Assembly (NCBI GenBank): GCA_963751835.1
Contig: CAVVWD010000011.1
Span: 310,001 to 374,000 of the forward strand
Source: JACVRW01 sp963751835
Lineage (GTDB): Bacteria; Actinomycetota; Thermoleophilia; Solirubrobacterales; Thermoleophilaceae
Direction: 5' to 3'
DNA: 64,000 nt
Below are positions 24,467-32,222 of the stretch, piece by piece (within the stretch, counting starts at the first letter, position 1; every line of letters begins with the position of its first letter). The translations under genes were made by a program, and so were the position numbers. The notes below the pieces were generated by a model, which did no database searches, was not told the origin of the DNA, and saw only the letters and a program-made list of their open reading frames with translations.

Positions 24467-25279
24467 ATGAGCACAAGGATGCGAGACCTAATGGCCCGGG
24501 CCCGCAGCGAGCTTCGGCACGAGCCGATCGAGAGGCGCGTGCGGGCGAACCTCGGCGCGGACACGGTCGTCGACAGCACACGAGCGACCCTCGTCTGGGA
24601 GCCGCGCCGCGTCTGCCCGTCCTATGCGGTGCCGATCGAGGACATCCGGGCCGAGCTGCTGCCGGCGGGAGCGACGAACGGCCACGTGGACGGCGTGCTG
24701 CACCCCGGGATCCCGTTCAGCGTGCATACGGCCGCCGGCGAGCCGGTGACGATCGACGAGCGCGTGGGCGCCGGCTTCCGGCTCGCGGACGAGGATCTGG
24801 CCGGCTACGTGGTGCTCGACTTCGACGCCTTCGACTGGTACGAGGAGGACGAGCGCATCGCCGGCCACCCGCGTGATCCCTTCCACAGCGTCGACGTCCG
24901 CCAGAGCGCACGGCCGGTCCGGATCGAGGTCGAAGGCGAGGTCGTGGCCGAGACCACGCGCGCTCGCCTGCTACGCGAGACCCAGTTGCCGATGCGCTTC
25001 TACCTGCTGCGCGAGGACGTCCGCGTCGAGCTTCACCCCAGCTCGCTGCGCACGTACTGCCCCTACAAGGGCGAGGCGTCGTACTGGTCGGTCGACGTCG
25101 GCGGACTTCGCCGCGAGGCCCTGGGCTGGACCTACGAACAGCCACTGCCGGACGCCGTTGCGATCAGCGGCCTGGTGGCGTTCTGGGACGAGCAGGTCGA
25201 CGTGTTCCTCGACGGCGAGCGGCGGGAATCACCCGGCGGCGCCGTCTCCGACGCGCTGCGCGACGAGTTCGCCGTCTAA
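24467..25279 (+). CDS. DUF427-domain protein
   Basis: A 270-residue soluble protein with two copies of the DUF427 fold. One lies roughly in residues 25-125 (VVDSTRATLVWEPRRVCPSYAVP, DFDAFDWYEEDERI). The second lies after 140 (GEVVAETTRARLLRETQLPMRFYLLREDV, LHPSSLRTYCPYKGEASYWSV). The CPYKG and WTYEQPLP segments are characteristic. The biochemical function of this family is not settled. The start could be 24467, 24479 or 24491; none has a well-placed ribosome-binding site. It is followed by a gap with the second repeat copy. Confidence 0.88.
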   Translation: MSTRMRDLMARARSELRHEPIERRVRANLGADTVVDSTRATLVWEPRRVCPSYAVPIEDIRAELLPAGATNGHVDGVLHPGIPFSVHTAAGEPVTIDERVGAGFRLADEDLAGYVVLDFDAFDWYEEDERIAGHPRDPFHSVDVRQSARPVRIEVEGEVVAETTRARLLRETQLPMRFYLLREDVRVELHPSSLRTYCPYKGEASYWSVDVGGLRREALGWTYEQPLPDAVAISGLVAFWDEQVDVFLDGERRESPGGAVSDALRDEFAV

Positions 25280-25399
25280 GCGCTTCCCTTTCGTTGGTAG
25301 TGCCGCTGGGTCGGGCTCGCGTAGGGGCTGGGTAGGGGGTTGTGCACGTCGGCCGCCGGCTAACAGACAGTGGTCGAAGATCGTTCGGTCACGGCGGGT

Positions 25400-25510
25400 C
25401 GGGAGCGATCAGAGGCCCGAAACCGCGATTCCTGCCCACGATGCCGACTTGGTGTCGTCACGCGACATCAAGGCGGCAACGTTCGGCGAAAAGCCCCCTT
25501 CCCCAGCCCT
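25400..25510. repeat. Intergenic hairpin repeat, copy 2
   Basis: The second copy of the element at 10253-10366, same strand. The stem is 25443-25457 against 25463-25477 with loop TCACG; it carries the same G-T wobble plus one A-G mismatch. Flanks CGGGAGCG, CCCACGATGCC, GGCAACGTTC and CCCTTCCCCAGCCC are preserved. It lies between the convergent DUF427 gene and the Gly-rich protein gene, in a 305-base gap. The rest of that gap (25280-25399 and 25511-25584) shows no other recognisable feature. Confidence 0.8.
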
Positions 25511-25584
25511 AACCCGGCCGGCGGAGACCAAATCGCTGCCATGGCAACCGGAAAGCGACGGAGGGCGTCCAGCCCGCATCCGGC

Positions 25585-26187
25585 TCAGAACCCGCCGACG
25601 TCACCGCCGCCGAAGTCGCCGCCGCCGAAGTCGCCGCCGCCGACGTCCCCGCCTGAGGCGTCGGCGTCGCCCGCATCCGCCTCGCCGCTTGCATCGCCCT
25701 CGCCGCTCCCGGCCTCGTCGCCGCTCCCGCCCTCCTCCCCGCCGAAGTCGGAGAACAGCGACTGGGCCACCGCAGTCCCTACGAAGGCCGCCGCGAAGGT
25801 GCCCAGCAGGCTCCCGCCCATGCCGCCGACCATGCCTCGGCCGCCGCCGAAGGCGCGCTCCACGGTGCCCGGCTTGTTCACCTCGGCGCGGGTTGCCATG
25901 CGGGCGAGAGAGCGGGGGTCGTCGCTGTCGGTGCGCTCGTGTTCGGGCACGGCCGCGCTCAGGTCGCGCAGCGCCGTGCGCCGCTGCTCGGGCGTCAGTT
26001 TGGCGAAGGCCTCCTCATGTGCCTGCTCGATCGCCTCTGGCGGAGCAGTCCTCACGAGATAGCGGTAGCGCTCGAGCGCCTGCTCGTCGGTCAGTTCGCC
26101 GGGTGCCTGCGAGGGCGGGGCAGGGCTCTGTTGTGCGGGCGTTTCGGGCTCGGTGCTGCGGCCAAGGAGACGGTCTAGAAATCCCAT
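25585..26187 (-). CDS. Protein with glycine-rich repeat tail, unknown function
   Basis: A 200-residue protein starting MGFLDRLLGRS. A helical middle (LTDEQALERYRYLVRTAPPEAIEQAHEEAFAKL is split by family-like spacing) is followed by a hydrophobic stretch (GGSLLGTFAAAFVGTAVAQSLF, about residues 122-143) and a Gly/Asp/Ser-rich tail. The tail ends in exact repeats of GGGDF encoded by three 15-base units (25600-25644). The tail resembles those of small bacterial proteins such as DUF2076 members, but I cannot assign it. It is a single gene two bases from msrB and may be cotranscribed after it. Confidence 0.7.
   Translation of the reverse strand: MGFLDRLLGRSTEPETPAQQSPAPPSQAPGELTDEQALERYRYLVRTAPPEAIEQAHEEAFAKLTPEQRRTALRDLSAAVPEHERTDSDDPRSLARMATRAEVNKPGTVERAFGGGRGMVGGMGGSLLGTFAAAFVGTAVAQSLFSDFGGEEGGSGDEAGSGEGDASGEADAGDADASGGDVGGGDFGGGDFGGGDVGGF
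25600..25644. repeat. Three 15-base tandem repeats
   Basis: Units starting at 25600, 25615 and 25630 (GTC-RCC-GCC-GCC-GAA/C) encode the GGGDF repeats at the C-terminus of the glycine-rich protein on the opposite strand. Copies differ at one or two positions. Such units can expand or contract by slippage. Confidence 0.75.
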
Positions 26188-26189
26188 GG

Positions 26190-26591
26190 CTACCCCTCCT
26201 TCTCCTCGTCCAGATCCAGCGCTATCGAGTTGATGCAGTAGCGCTGACCGGTCGGGCCGGGGCCGTCGGGGAACACGTGGCCCAGGTGGCTGCCGCAGCG
26301 CGCGCAGGTCACCTCGGTGCGGATCATCCCGTGCGAGTGGTCGGGGTGGAGCTCGACCGCGTCGGCGAGCGCCGGCTCGGTGAAGCTCGGCCAGCCGGTT
26401 CCGGAGTCGAACTTGGCGTCGGAGCTGAACAGCTCGTTGCCGCAGGCGCCGCAGCGGTAGATGCCGTCTGCTTTCGAGTAGGTGTAAGCGCCCGTGAACG
26501 GAGGCTCGGTGCCCTTCTCACGCAGGATGTGGAAGCGCTCAGGCGCCAGCTCCTCGCGCCACTCCCGGTCCGTCTTCTCGAGCTTCTCCAT
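26190..26591 (-). CDS. msrB: Peptide-methionine (R)-S-oxide reductase
   Basis: A 133-residue MsrB that reduces methionine-R-sulfoxide in proteins. Two zinc-binding CxxC pairs are present (YRCGACGNELF and VTCARCGSHLGHVF). FDSGTGWPSF is the family signature and the catalytic Cys is in QRYCINSIALD. The length is normal for a stand-alone MsrB. A two-base gap to the downstream Gly-rich gene and a 21-base gap from the upstream glycosylase suggest a shared transcript; repair of oxidised protein and of alkylated DNA fits a damage-response theme. Confidence 0.95.
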   Translation of the reverse strand: MEKLEKTDREWREELAPERFHILREKGTEPPFTGAYTYSKADGIYRCGACGNELFSSDAKFDSGTGWPSFTEPALADAVELHPDHSHGMIRTEVTCARCGSHLGHVFPDGPGPTGQRYCINSIALDLDEEKEG

Positions 26592-26612
26592 GGGTTCTCC
26601 CTTTCGGCCTGG

Positions 26613-27392
26613 TCAGTGCATGTACCTGCGCTGTAGAGCGTAGATGCCGGCGAGCCCCGCCCACTCCTCGTACGGGGCGAAGAACGCGCGCACCTCCCCC
26701 TCGGTGGCCCGGCGGCCGAGTCCGGCGAGGCGGCCGACCAGCTTGACGTACTCGAGGTCGAGCGCGGGGATGATGTCGTCGCGGCCCTGGCCCTCGAAGG
26801 CGAGCATCTCGATCGTCCAGCTGCCGATGTCGGGGATTGCGAGCAGGCGGCGCCAGGAGGGCTCGTGACGCTCGAGGTCGGCGCGGCCAGAGGCCACCTC
26901 GCGGGCCGCCCGCACGAGCGCCATGGAGCGCTTCGGGGCCAGTCCGCAGGCGTCCAGCTCGGCGGGAGAGCGGCCCGCCAGCCAGGCGGCCGACGGCGGG
27001 GCCACCAGGGTGCCGCAGGCGCTCGGACGACCATGACGGCGGATCACCGCGCGCTGGATGGCCGCCGCCCGGCGCGACTCGACGAGCTGCTCGCAGACCG
27101 CCCAGGCGAGCGCCTCGAAGGGCTCGGGACGCCGCCGCGGGCGCACCCACGGCCGCGCCCTCACGGCCGGGCCGATCCAGGCGTCGCGGCGGAAGCGGGA
27201 GTGGAACTCGGACAGGTCGTGATCCGTGCCGAGCGCGAAGCGCATGCGCTCGATCGCCGTGGCAGCGGCATCCCGGCTCGGCGCCTCGGCCCGGAACCGC
27301 ACCCCAGCGCCGCTTCGCCACGCGTGCACCACGACCTGCGCGTCCTCGACCCACAGCACCCGGGCGAGCGCGTCGCCGCGGCGGACCAGCAC
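26613..27392 (-). CDS. DNA-3-methyladenine glycosylase, AlkA-like (HhH-GPD)
   Basis: A base-excision glycosylase of at least 259 residues. The helix-hairpin-helix is LLAIPDIGSWTIEMLAF and the catalytic Asp is expected in IIPALDLEYVKL. FEALAWAVCEQLVESRRAAAIQ and LAPKRSMALVRAAREV follow the AlkA pattern. The GTG at 27392 is the only standard start. However, the same frame continues upstream with family-like sequence (ELELDVVPRGPYRLPTAG) to an ATA that overlaps the stop of the upstream gene (ATAG) and is preceded by AAGGA. The true N-terminus may thus lie near 27470. Confidence 0.85.
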   Translation of the reverse strand: MLVRRGDALARVLWVEDAQVVVHAWRSGAGVRFRAEAPSRDAAATAIERMRFALGTDHDLSEFHSRFRRDAWIGPAVRARPWVRPRRRPEPFEALAWAVCEQLVESRRAAAIQRAVIRRHGRPSACGTLVAPPSAAWLAGRSPAELDACGLAPKRSMALVRAAREVASGRADLERHEPSWRRLLAIPDIGSWTIEMLAFEGQGRDDIIPALDLEYVKLVGRLAGLGRRATEGEVRAFFAPYEEWAGLAGIYALQRRYMH

Positions 27393-27460
27393 CCCGTCCC
27401 TGCCGGCCGTCGGGAGGCGGTACGGCCCCCGCGGAACGACGTCGAGCTCGAGTTCCGCGG

Positions 27461-27751
27461 CTATTTGTCCTTGAGCAGGTGGATGTCTACGAGGAACGAG
27501 CGCGAGGCCGCGATCTCGGTCCGCTTGCGGCCACGGCCCAGCCGCAGCGTCGCCGCGCTCCGCGGGCGACGCAGCACCCGCACCAGGACGAAGGTGGCGA
27601 TCCCGAGCAGGAATCCGCCGGTGGCCGCCGCGACGGTCGCGGGCAGGGAGGCCTCGCGGCGCGGCTCGAGGACGCGCGGCTCTGCGAGGACCGGAAGGGC
27701 CGTGACCTCGGTCTCCTCCGCGGGGTCTGGCAACGGTGCTGGGTCGGGCAC
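27461..27751 (-). CDS. Small membrane-anchored protein, unknown function
   Basis: A 96-residue protein: a Pro/Glu-rich N-terminus (VPDPAPLPDPAEETEV), one membrane span (ATVAAATGGFLLGIATFVLVRVL) and a basic C-terminus (RRPRSAATLRLGRGRKRTEIA). The GTG at 27751 is eight bases from a TACACT -10 box (27760-27765, other strand), so I predict a leaderless mRNA starting here. The stop overlaps the probable start region of the DNA glycosylase. No family is recognised. Confidence 0.65.
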   Translation of the reverse strand: MPDPAPLPDPAEETEVTALPVLAEPRVLEPRREASLPATVAAATGGFLLGIATFVLVRVLRRPRSAATLRLGRGRKRTEIAASRSFLVDIHLLKDK

Positions 27752-27786
27752 GAGCGGCGAGTGTACTGAGGCCTGAGGCGAGCGGC

Positions 27787-28911
27787 TCAGAGGGCGCGCT
27801 CGTACACCCGGAAGCGCTTGACGATCTTGCCGCCCATCGCCTCCATGGCCCGGTTCATGGCCTTGTTCGACTCGAGGATCCAGCCCATCTCGCCGCCCTT
27901 GATGCGGGTGACCTCGGCCATGTCGAAGTGCTGGGCGTAGAGGCCGGCGGCCACGCCCGTGTGCTGGTAGGCCGGCCTGACCCCGAGGAAGCCCACACGC
28001 ACGCGATCGATGATCCGCTTTCGGTTGAGGTAGTGCCACCAGCCGAACGGCAACACCCGTCCGTTCATGAGCTTGAGCACCTGGTTGATGTCGGGCACGC
28101 TGATCGCGATGCCGACGGTCTTGCCGCTGCCGTTCTCGGCGACCATGAACCAGTCGCGGTCGTAGACGAGCTGCAGCTCCTGGGCGTAGGCGTCGAGGTC
28201 CGCCTTCGAGTACGGGACGAAGCCCCAGTTCCGCGACCAGGCCTCGTTGTAGATCTCGGCGAACGCGTCGAGCTCGTGTCGCAGCCGGCGCCGGCTCATC
28301 TTGCGGATGCGGATCCCGTGCTTGGGCTCGAGCTGCTGAGCGAGGTCCCAGATCATCGGAATCACCCGGTCCCGGCCCGAGATGTGGAGCTCCCACATGA
28401 GGAGGTCCATCGCCTTTTCGAGACCGACGGCCTCGCAGAGCGACCGATAGTAGGGCGGGTGCCAGGGCTGGCGCACCATCGCCTGCCGCTCGTAGCCCTC
28501 GATCAGCACGCCGCTCTCGTCGTTCATCGTGAAGTCCATCGGCCCCACCATGCGGTCGCGGCCGCGCTCGCCGAGCCAGCCGGCAGCGGCGTCGAGCAGG
28601 GCGGTCGTCGCCTCCGCGTCGTCCTCCAGCTCGAGGAACCCGAACATGCCCCAGGCGTTGTCGTGGAACTCGTTGAAGGCCGTGTCGATCTGCGCGCTCA
28701 CGCGCCCGACCGTGCGTCCGTCGCGGCGCGCCAGGAACAGCCGCGCCTCCCCGTGCCGGAAGAACGCGTTGAAGCGCGGACTCAGGAACAGGCGGCGCTC
28801 CAGCCGCAGCGGGGGCACCCAGGCTTCCGCGTTAGAGTGCAGCCGGTACGGAAGCTCGATGAAGTCGCTCAGGTCGCTGCGCGACGAGACGGGCGTCACC
28901 TCCACGGACAC
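27787..28911 (-). CDS. GNAT-fold acyltransferase, YghO-like (candidate bacterial ceramide synthase)
   Basis: A 374-residue cytoplasmic protein. It begins near DLSDFIELPYRLHSNAEAWVPPL and continues FLSPRFNAFFRHGEARLFLA, VGRVSAQIDTAFNEFHDNAW, MFGFLELEDD, RMVGPMDFTMNDESGVLIEG and YYRSLCEAVGLEKAMDLL. The C-terminal GNAT-like core holds VRVGFLGVRPAYQHTGVAAGLY and GGEMGWILESNKAMNRAMEAMG. This block order is that of the YghO-like acyltransferase family which, as I recall, includes the Caulobacter ceramide synthase bCerS. The divergent neighbour is serine-palmitoyltransferase-like. The GTG at 28911 is eight bases from TACAGT (28920-28925). The ceramide role is inferred; an unrelated N-acyltransferase is possible. 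Confidence 0.75.
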   Translation of the reverse strand: MSVEVTPVSSRSDLSDFIELPYRLHSNAEAWVPPLRLERRLFLSPRFNAFFRHGEARLFLARRDGRTVGRVSAQIDTAFNEFHDNAWGMFGFLELEDDAEATTALLDAAAGWLGERGRDRMVGPMDFTMNDESGVLIEGYERQAMVRQPWHPPYYRSLCEAVGLEKAMDLLMWELHISGRDRVIPMIWDLAQQLEPKHGIRIRKMSRRRLRHELDAFAEIYNEAWSRNWGFVPYSKADLDAYAQELQLVYDRDWFMVAENGSGKTVGIAISVPDINQVLKLMNGRVLPFGWWHYLNRKRIIDRVRVGFLGVRPAYQHTGVAAGLYAQHFDMAEVTRIKGGEMGWILESNKAMNRAMEAMGGKIVKRFRVYERAL

Positions 28912-28926
28912 GGCGCGGGACTGTAT

Positions 28927-30177
28927 ATGCCGACCGCTATCGATCTCTTCGAAAAGGCACGCCGTCACGAGCGGCTGGAGCAGCTTCAGGCAGCTCGCGA
29001 TCACGACCTGATGCCCTACTTCCGCGTCCTCGAGGGCCCGGCCGGGCCGGTGGTCGAGATGGAGGGCCGCGAGCGCATCATGCTCGGCTCGAACAACTAC
29101 CTCGGGCTGACCGGCGACGAGCGCGTCAAGGATGCGGCCCGCCAGGCGCTCGAGAAGTACGGCACCGGGCTTACCGGGTCGCGCTTCCTGAACGGCACGC
29201 TCGAGCTCCACCTCGAGCTGGAGCGCCGGCTCGCCGACTTCATGGGGGTCGAGGACGCGCTCGTGTTCACCACCGGCTACCTCGCCAACACGGGGGCGAT
29301 CGGCACGCTGCTCGGCCCCGGCGACACCGTCATCTGCGACAGCGGCGACCACGCATCGATCCTCGACGCGGTATCGATGAGCCGCGCCCGCATCCGGCCC
29401 TACCGGCACAACCGGCTCGACAAGCTCGAGACGATGCTCGAACGCGCCGAGGGCGACGGCGGCGGCGTGCTGGTGGTCGTCGACGGCGTGTTCTCGATGG
29501 AGGGCGACCTGGCGCCGGTGCCTGACATCGTGGCGCTCTGCCACAAGCACGGGGCGCGGCTGATGGTGGACGAGGCACACGGCGTGGGGGTGCTCGGCGC
29601 CCGGGGGGCGGGGGCCTGCGAGGAATTCGACGTCGAGGACGAGGTCGATCTGCGCATGGGCACGTTCTCGAAGTCGCTCGCCTCCTGCGGCGGCTTCATC
29701 GCCGGCCCGGCCGACGTGATCGACTTCCTACGCGTCCAGTCGCGCTCGTTCATGTTCACGGCGGCCGCCGTGCCGGCAGCGATCGGGGCCGCGATGGGGG
29801 CGCTCGACATCATCCGCTCGTCCGAGGGACCGCAGCTGATGGCGAAGGTGCTCGACAACGCGCGCTACCTCCACGACGGGCTGGCCGACCTCGGCTACCA
29901 GGTGAAGGAGCCCAACCGCATGCCCGACGGCTCCGAGCTGATCACCCCGATCGTCCCGGTGCTGATCGGGGACGACTGGAAGGCCGTGCTGCACTGGAAG
30001 GCGCTCTACGACGCCGGGGTGTACGTGAACGTCGCGATCTATCCGGCGGTCCAGCGCGGCGGCGCGCTACTGCGCACGAGCGTGATGGCCACCCACGAGC
30101 GCGAGCACCTCGACCGCGCGCTCGCGATCTTCGAGCGAATTCAGGACGAGGCCGAGACCGCCCAGCCGCCGGCCTGA
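28927..30177 (+). CDS. spt: Alpha-oxoamine synthase, serine palmitoyltransferase-like
   Basis: A 416-residue PLP enzyme that condenses an amino acid with an acyl-CoA. Key segments are IMLGSNNYLGLT, GTGLTGSRFLNGTLELH, DHASILDAVSM, the Asp of MVDEAHGVGVLG and the PLP Lys in MGTFSKSLASCGGFIAG. VFSMEGDLAPVPDI and the TFSKSLAS wording resemble serine palmitoyltransferases more than BioF or Kbl. With the divergent GNAT-type acyltransferase this suggests the first two steps of ceramide synthesis (3-ketosphinganine, then N-acylation). The ATG at 28927 lacks a ribosome-binding site. The last 37 bases overlap the end of the convergent transporter gene. Kbl or BioF activity remains possible. Confidence 0.85.
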   Translation: MPTAIDLFEKARRHERLEQLQAARDHDLMPYFRVLEGPAGPVVEMEGRERIMLGSNNYLGLTGDERVKDAARQALEKYGTGLTGSRFLNGTLELHLELERRLADFMGVEDALVFTTGYLANTGAIGTLLGPGDTVICDSGDHASILDAVSMSRARIRPYRHNRLDKLETMLERAEGDGGGVLVVVDGVFSMEGDLAPVPDIVALCHKHGARLMVDEAHGVGVLGARGAGACEEFDVEDEVDLRMGTFSKSLASCGGFIAGPADVIDFLRVQSRSFMFTAAAVPAAIGAAMGALDIIRSSEGPQLMAKVLDNARYLHDGLADLGYQVKEPNRMPDGSELITPIVPVLIGDDWKAVLHWKALYDAGVYVNVAIYPAVQRGGALLRTSVMATHEREHLDRALAIFERIQDEAETAQPPA

Positions 30178-31088
30178 GAGCTCTGAGCGCGGCGGCGCTC
30201 GCGGCGCCGCTCGATGAGCGCGGTGAGCCCTGGAGGCAGGCGGCCGTCGGTCGAGAGCCAGGAGCCGGCGAGGATCAGCAGGAGGCCCACGACCGTGCCC
30301 GTGGTGACGCTCTCGTCGAGGATCGCCACGCCGAGCGCGAGCGCCACCACCGGGTTGACGTAGGTGATGACGGTGGCCCGCCCCGGGCCGACCTCGTGGA
30401 TCAGTCGGAAGAAGAACAGGAAGCCGATCGCCGTGCACAGGAAGCCGAGGACGAAGAGCGAGGCGGTGGCGTCGGCGCTCGGAGCCTCGGTAGGCATGCC
30501 CGCGACGGCTGCGGGGAGCAGCAGCAGCGATGCGATCCCGAGGGCGCCGGCGATCGGGCCGATCGGATCGAACTCGGCAAACTGCCGCTTGACGATCATG
30601 GGGCCGCAGGCATAGCCGAGCGCCGCGAGCAGGATGGCGAGCGCGCCGACGAGCTCGGCGGTGCTCCCCGCGACGTCGATGCCGACGAGCGCCGTGACGC
30701 CGGCGAGGCCGATCAGCATCCCCACGAGGCGCGTGGCGGTCGGGCGCTCGGAGTGGTCGAACCGCAGCGCCAGGGCGGCGACGAACAGCGGCACCGCTGC
30801 GATCAGGATCGCCGCAAGCGACGAGGACAGGTTCTCCTCACCGAAGGCGATCATCGGGAACGGGATCGTGATCTCGACGATTGCGAAGGTGAGGAGCCAG
30901 CGCACCTCGAGGCCACGCAGCGCGCCGCGGCGGTAGGCGATCGGCAGCAGCACCAGCGCAGCCATCGCCACTCGCGACCAGGCGACGAAGCCGGGCGACA
31001 TCTCCTCGACCGCGATCTTGATGAAGAGGTAGGGGACGCCCCAGATCACCGACACGCAGGCGAACAGCGCCCAGCCGCGTGCGCTCAC
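30141..31088 (-). CDS. EamA/DMT-family transporter
   Basis: A 315-residue ten-span exporter made of two EamA repeats. The first begins GWALFACVSVIWGVPYLFIKIAVEEMSP, and the second begins near LVGALAILLAALGYACGPMIVKR. Gly/Ala-rich spans and FFRLIHEVGPGRATVITYVNPVVALALGV are characteristic. The GTG start lies in a GTGA overlap with azlD. Members export amino acids or other metabolites; its place behind azlCD and opposite an Lrp-type regulator favours an amino-acid-related substrate. Confidence 0.88.
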   Translation of the reverse strand: MSARGWALFACVSVIWGVPYLFIKIAVEEMSPGFVAWSRVAMAALVLLPIAYRRGALRGLEVRWLLTFAIVEITIPFPMIAFGEENLSSSLAAILIAAVPLFVAALALRFDHSERPTATRLVGMLIGLAGVTALVGIDVAGSTAELVGALAILLAALGYACGPMIVKRQFAEFDPIGPIAGALGIASLLLLPAAVAGMPTEAPSADATASLFVLGFLCTAIGFLFFFRLIHEVGPGRATVITYVNPVVALALGVAILDESVTTGTVVGLLLILAGSWLSTDGRLPPGLTALIERRRERRRAQSSQAGGWAVSASS

Positions 31089-31393
31089 GTGATCACTCGC
31101 AGCAGCGCGGCCGCGGCGGCGGCCACCAGCACGACGACGATCAGCGGTGCACGCAGCGCGATCGCGCCGGCGGCCGCTACGAGACCGGCGCCGCGCTCGT
31201 CGAGCACGAGCTCCTCGTCGGTGGTGAGCGCCTGCGTGGCCACGAGCGCGGCGAGCAGCGCCGGCCCGACCAGGACGACCATGCGGCCGGTTCGGAGTGG
31301 GAGCTCGCGCTCGCCCGCCAGCACGGGGCCGGCGGCCTTGATCGCGACGGTGGCGACGCCCACGCAGAGGACAGCAAGCCAGGCGGCGCTCAC
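31085..31393 (-). CDS. azlD: AzlD-family branched-chain amino-acid exporter subunit
   Basis: A 102-residue membrane protein with three to four spans (AWLAVLCVGVATVAIKAAG, MVVLVGPALLAALVATQAL, and a hydrophobic C-terminus). The length and the pattern GPVLAGERELPLRTGRMVVLVGP match AzlD, the small partner of AzlC. Start GTG overlaps the azlC stop (GTGA) and its stop overlaps the eamA start, giving tight coupling of three genes. Confidence 0.88.
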   Translation of the reverse strand: MSAAWLAVLCVGVATVAIKAAGPVLAGERELPLRTGRMVVLVGPALLAALVATQALTTDEELVLDERGAGLVAAAGAIALRAPLIVVVLVAAAAAALLRVIT

Positions 31394-32160
31394 GATGCGG
31401 CCTCTCCGGGGCGTGGCCGCCCCTGGCGGGTGGGCCTAGCCCGCTTCTCCCGGGCATCGTGATCGCGCTGCCGCTCCGGCAGCAACCCGAACAGCACTCC
31501 GCAGGTGGCGGCGATCACGGGCACGCCGGCCGGGGTGATCGGCGTGAGGAGGAGGGCGATGCCGCCACCTGCGAGCGCCGCGGCGAGGGCTCTGCGGGAG
31601 TGGACGAGCGGGACGAGCAGCGCGAGGAAGAGGGCGGGGAATGCGGCATCGAGGCCGAGCGTAGCCGGATCTCCCACGCTACTGCCGACCGCCACGCCGA
31701 GCGCGGTGCCGCCGACCCAGCCGGCGTAGAGGACAAGCCCCGCCCCGACCATCCGGCGGATATCGAAGCGGCCGCCCTGCTGCGCGAGAGCCCAGCTCTC
31801 GTCGACGAGCAGCTGGGACTCGAGCGCTCGCCGCGGCCGCCCGCCTCTGAAGGCCTTGGCGGCGGCCAGGCCCATCGGCCCGTAGCGGGCGTTCAGCAGC
31901 ACCGCCGCCGCTATGGCCGCGACCGCGGTGCCGCCCGCGCCCAGCACCGACACCGCCGCGAACTGGGCGGAGCCGGCGAACGTGGTGGCGCTCATGGCGA
32001 TCGAGGCCACCGGGTCGAAGCCGGCCGACTGGGCGAGCACCCCGAAGGAAGCGCCGAAGAGCAGGACAGCGGGCGAGAGGGGGAGGATCGCCCGGGCGCC
32101 GGCGCCGTAGCTGGAGCGCGGGCCTGGAATCGTGCCGCTGTGCCTAATCCCGGCTGGCAT
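31390..32160 (-). CDS. azlC: AzlC-family branched-chain amino-acid exporter subunit
   Basis: A 256-residue membrane protein (259 if the ATG at 32169 is used). AzlC features are LLFGASFGVLAQSAGFDPVASIAMSATTFAGSAQFAAV, VLLNARYGPMGLAAA, and DESWALAQQ. The C-terminus is basic. I prefer the ATG at 32160, ten bases from a TACCGT box on this strand (32171-32176). With AzlD it should export branched-chain or other hydrophobic amino acids. The divergent Lrp-type gene is the obvious regulator, as in the azl locus of Bacillus. Confidence 0.88.
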   Translation of the reverse strand: MPAGIRHSGTIPGPRSSYGAGARAILPLSPAVLLFGASFGVLAQSAGFDPVASIAMSATTFAGSAQFAAVSVLGAGGTAVAAIAAAVLLNARYGPMGLAAAKAFRGGRPRRALESQLLVDESWALAQQGGRFDIRRMVGAGLVLYAGWVGGTALGVAVGSSVGDPATLGLDAAFPALFLALLVPLVHSRRALAAALAGGGIALLLTPITPAGVPVIAATCGVLFGLLPERQRDHDAREKRARPTRQGRPRPGEAAS

Positions 32161-32209
32161 CGAACGCATCACGGTACTTGCGGTATGGAGAAACAGGCCT
32201 CTCACCGGA

Positions 32210-32215
32210 TATCCT
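32210..32215 (+). promoter_or_regulatory. -10 box for the Lrp-type regulator
   Basis: TATCCT ends seven bases before the ATG at 32223, which has no ribosome-binding site, so the mRNA is probably leaderless. The box lies in the 60-base interval shared with the divergent azlC promoter, a natural site for autoregulation. Confidence 0.5.
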
Positions 32216-32222
32216 TTGCCGT

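Noticed and set aside
27736..28926. A long in-frame extension upstream of the SPT-like gene
   Set aside because: The extension is the mirror of the GNAT-type acyltransferase gene; family similarity of the SPT-like protein begins only at the ATG at 28927.
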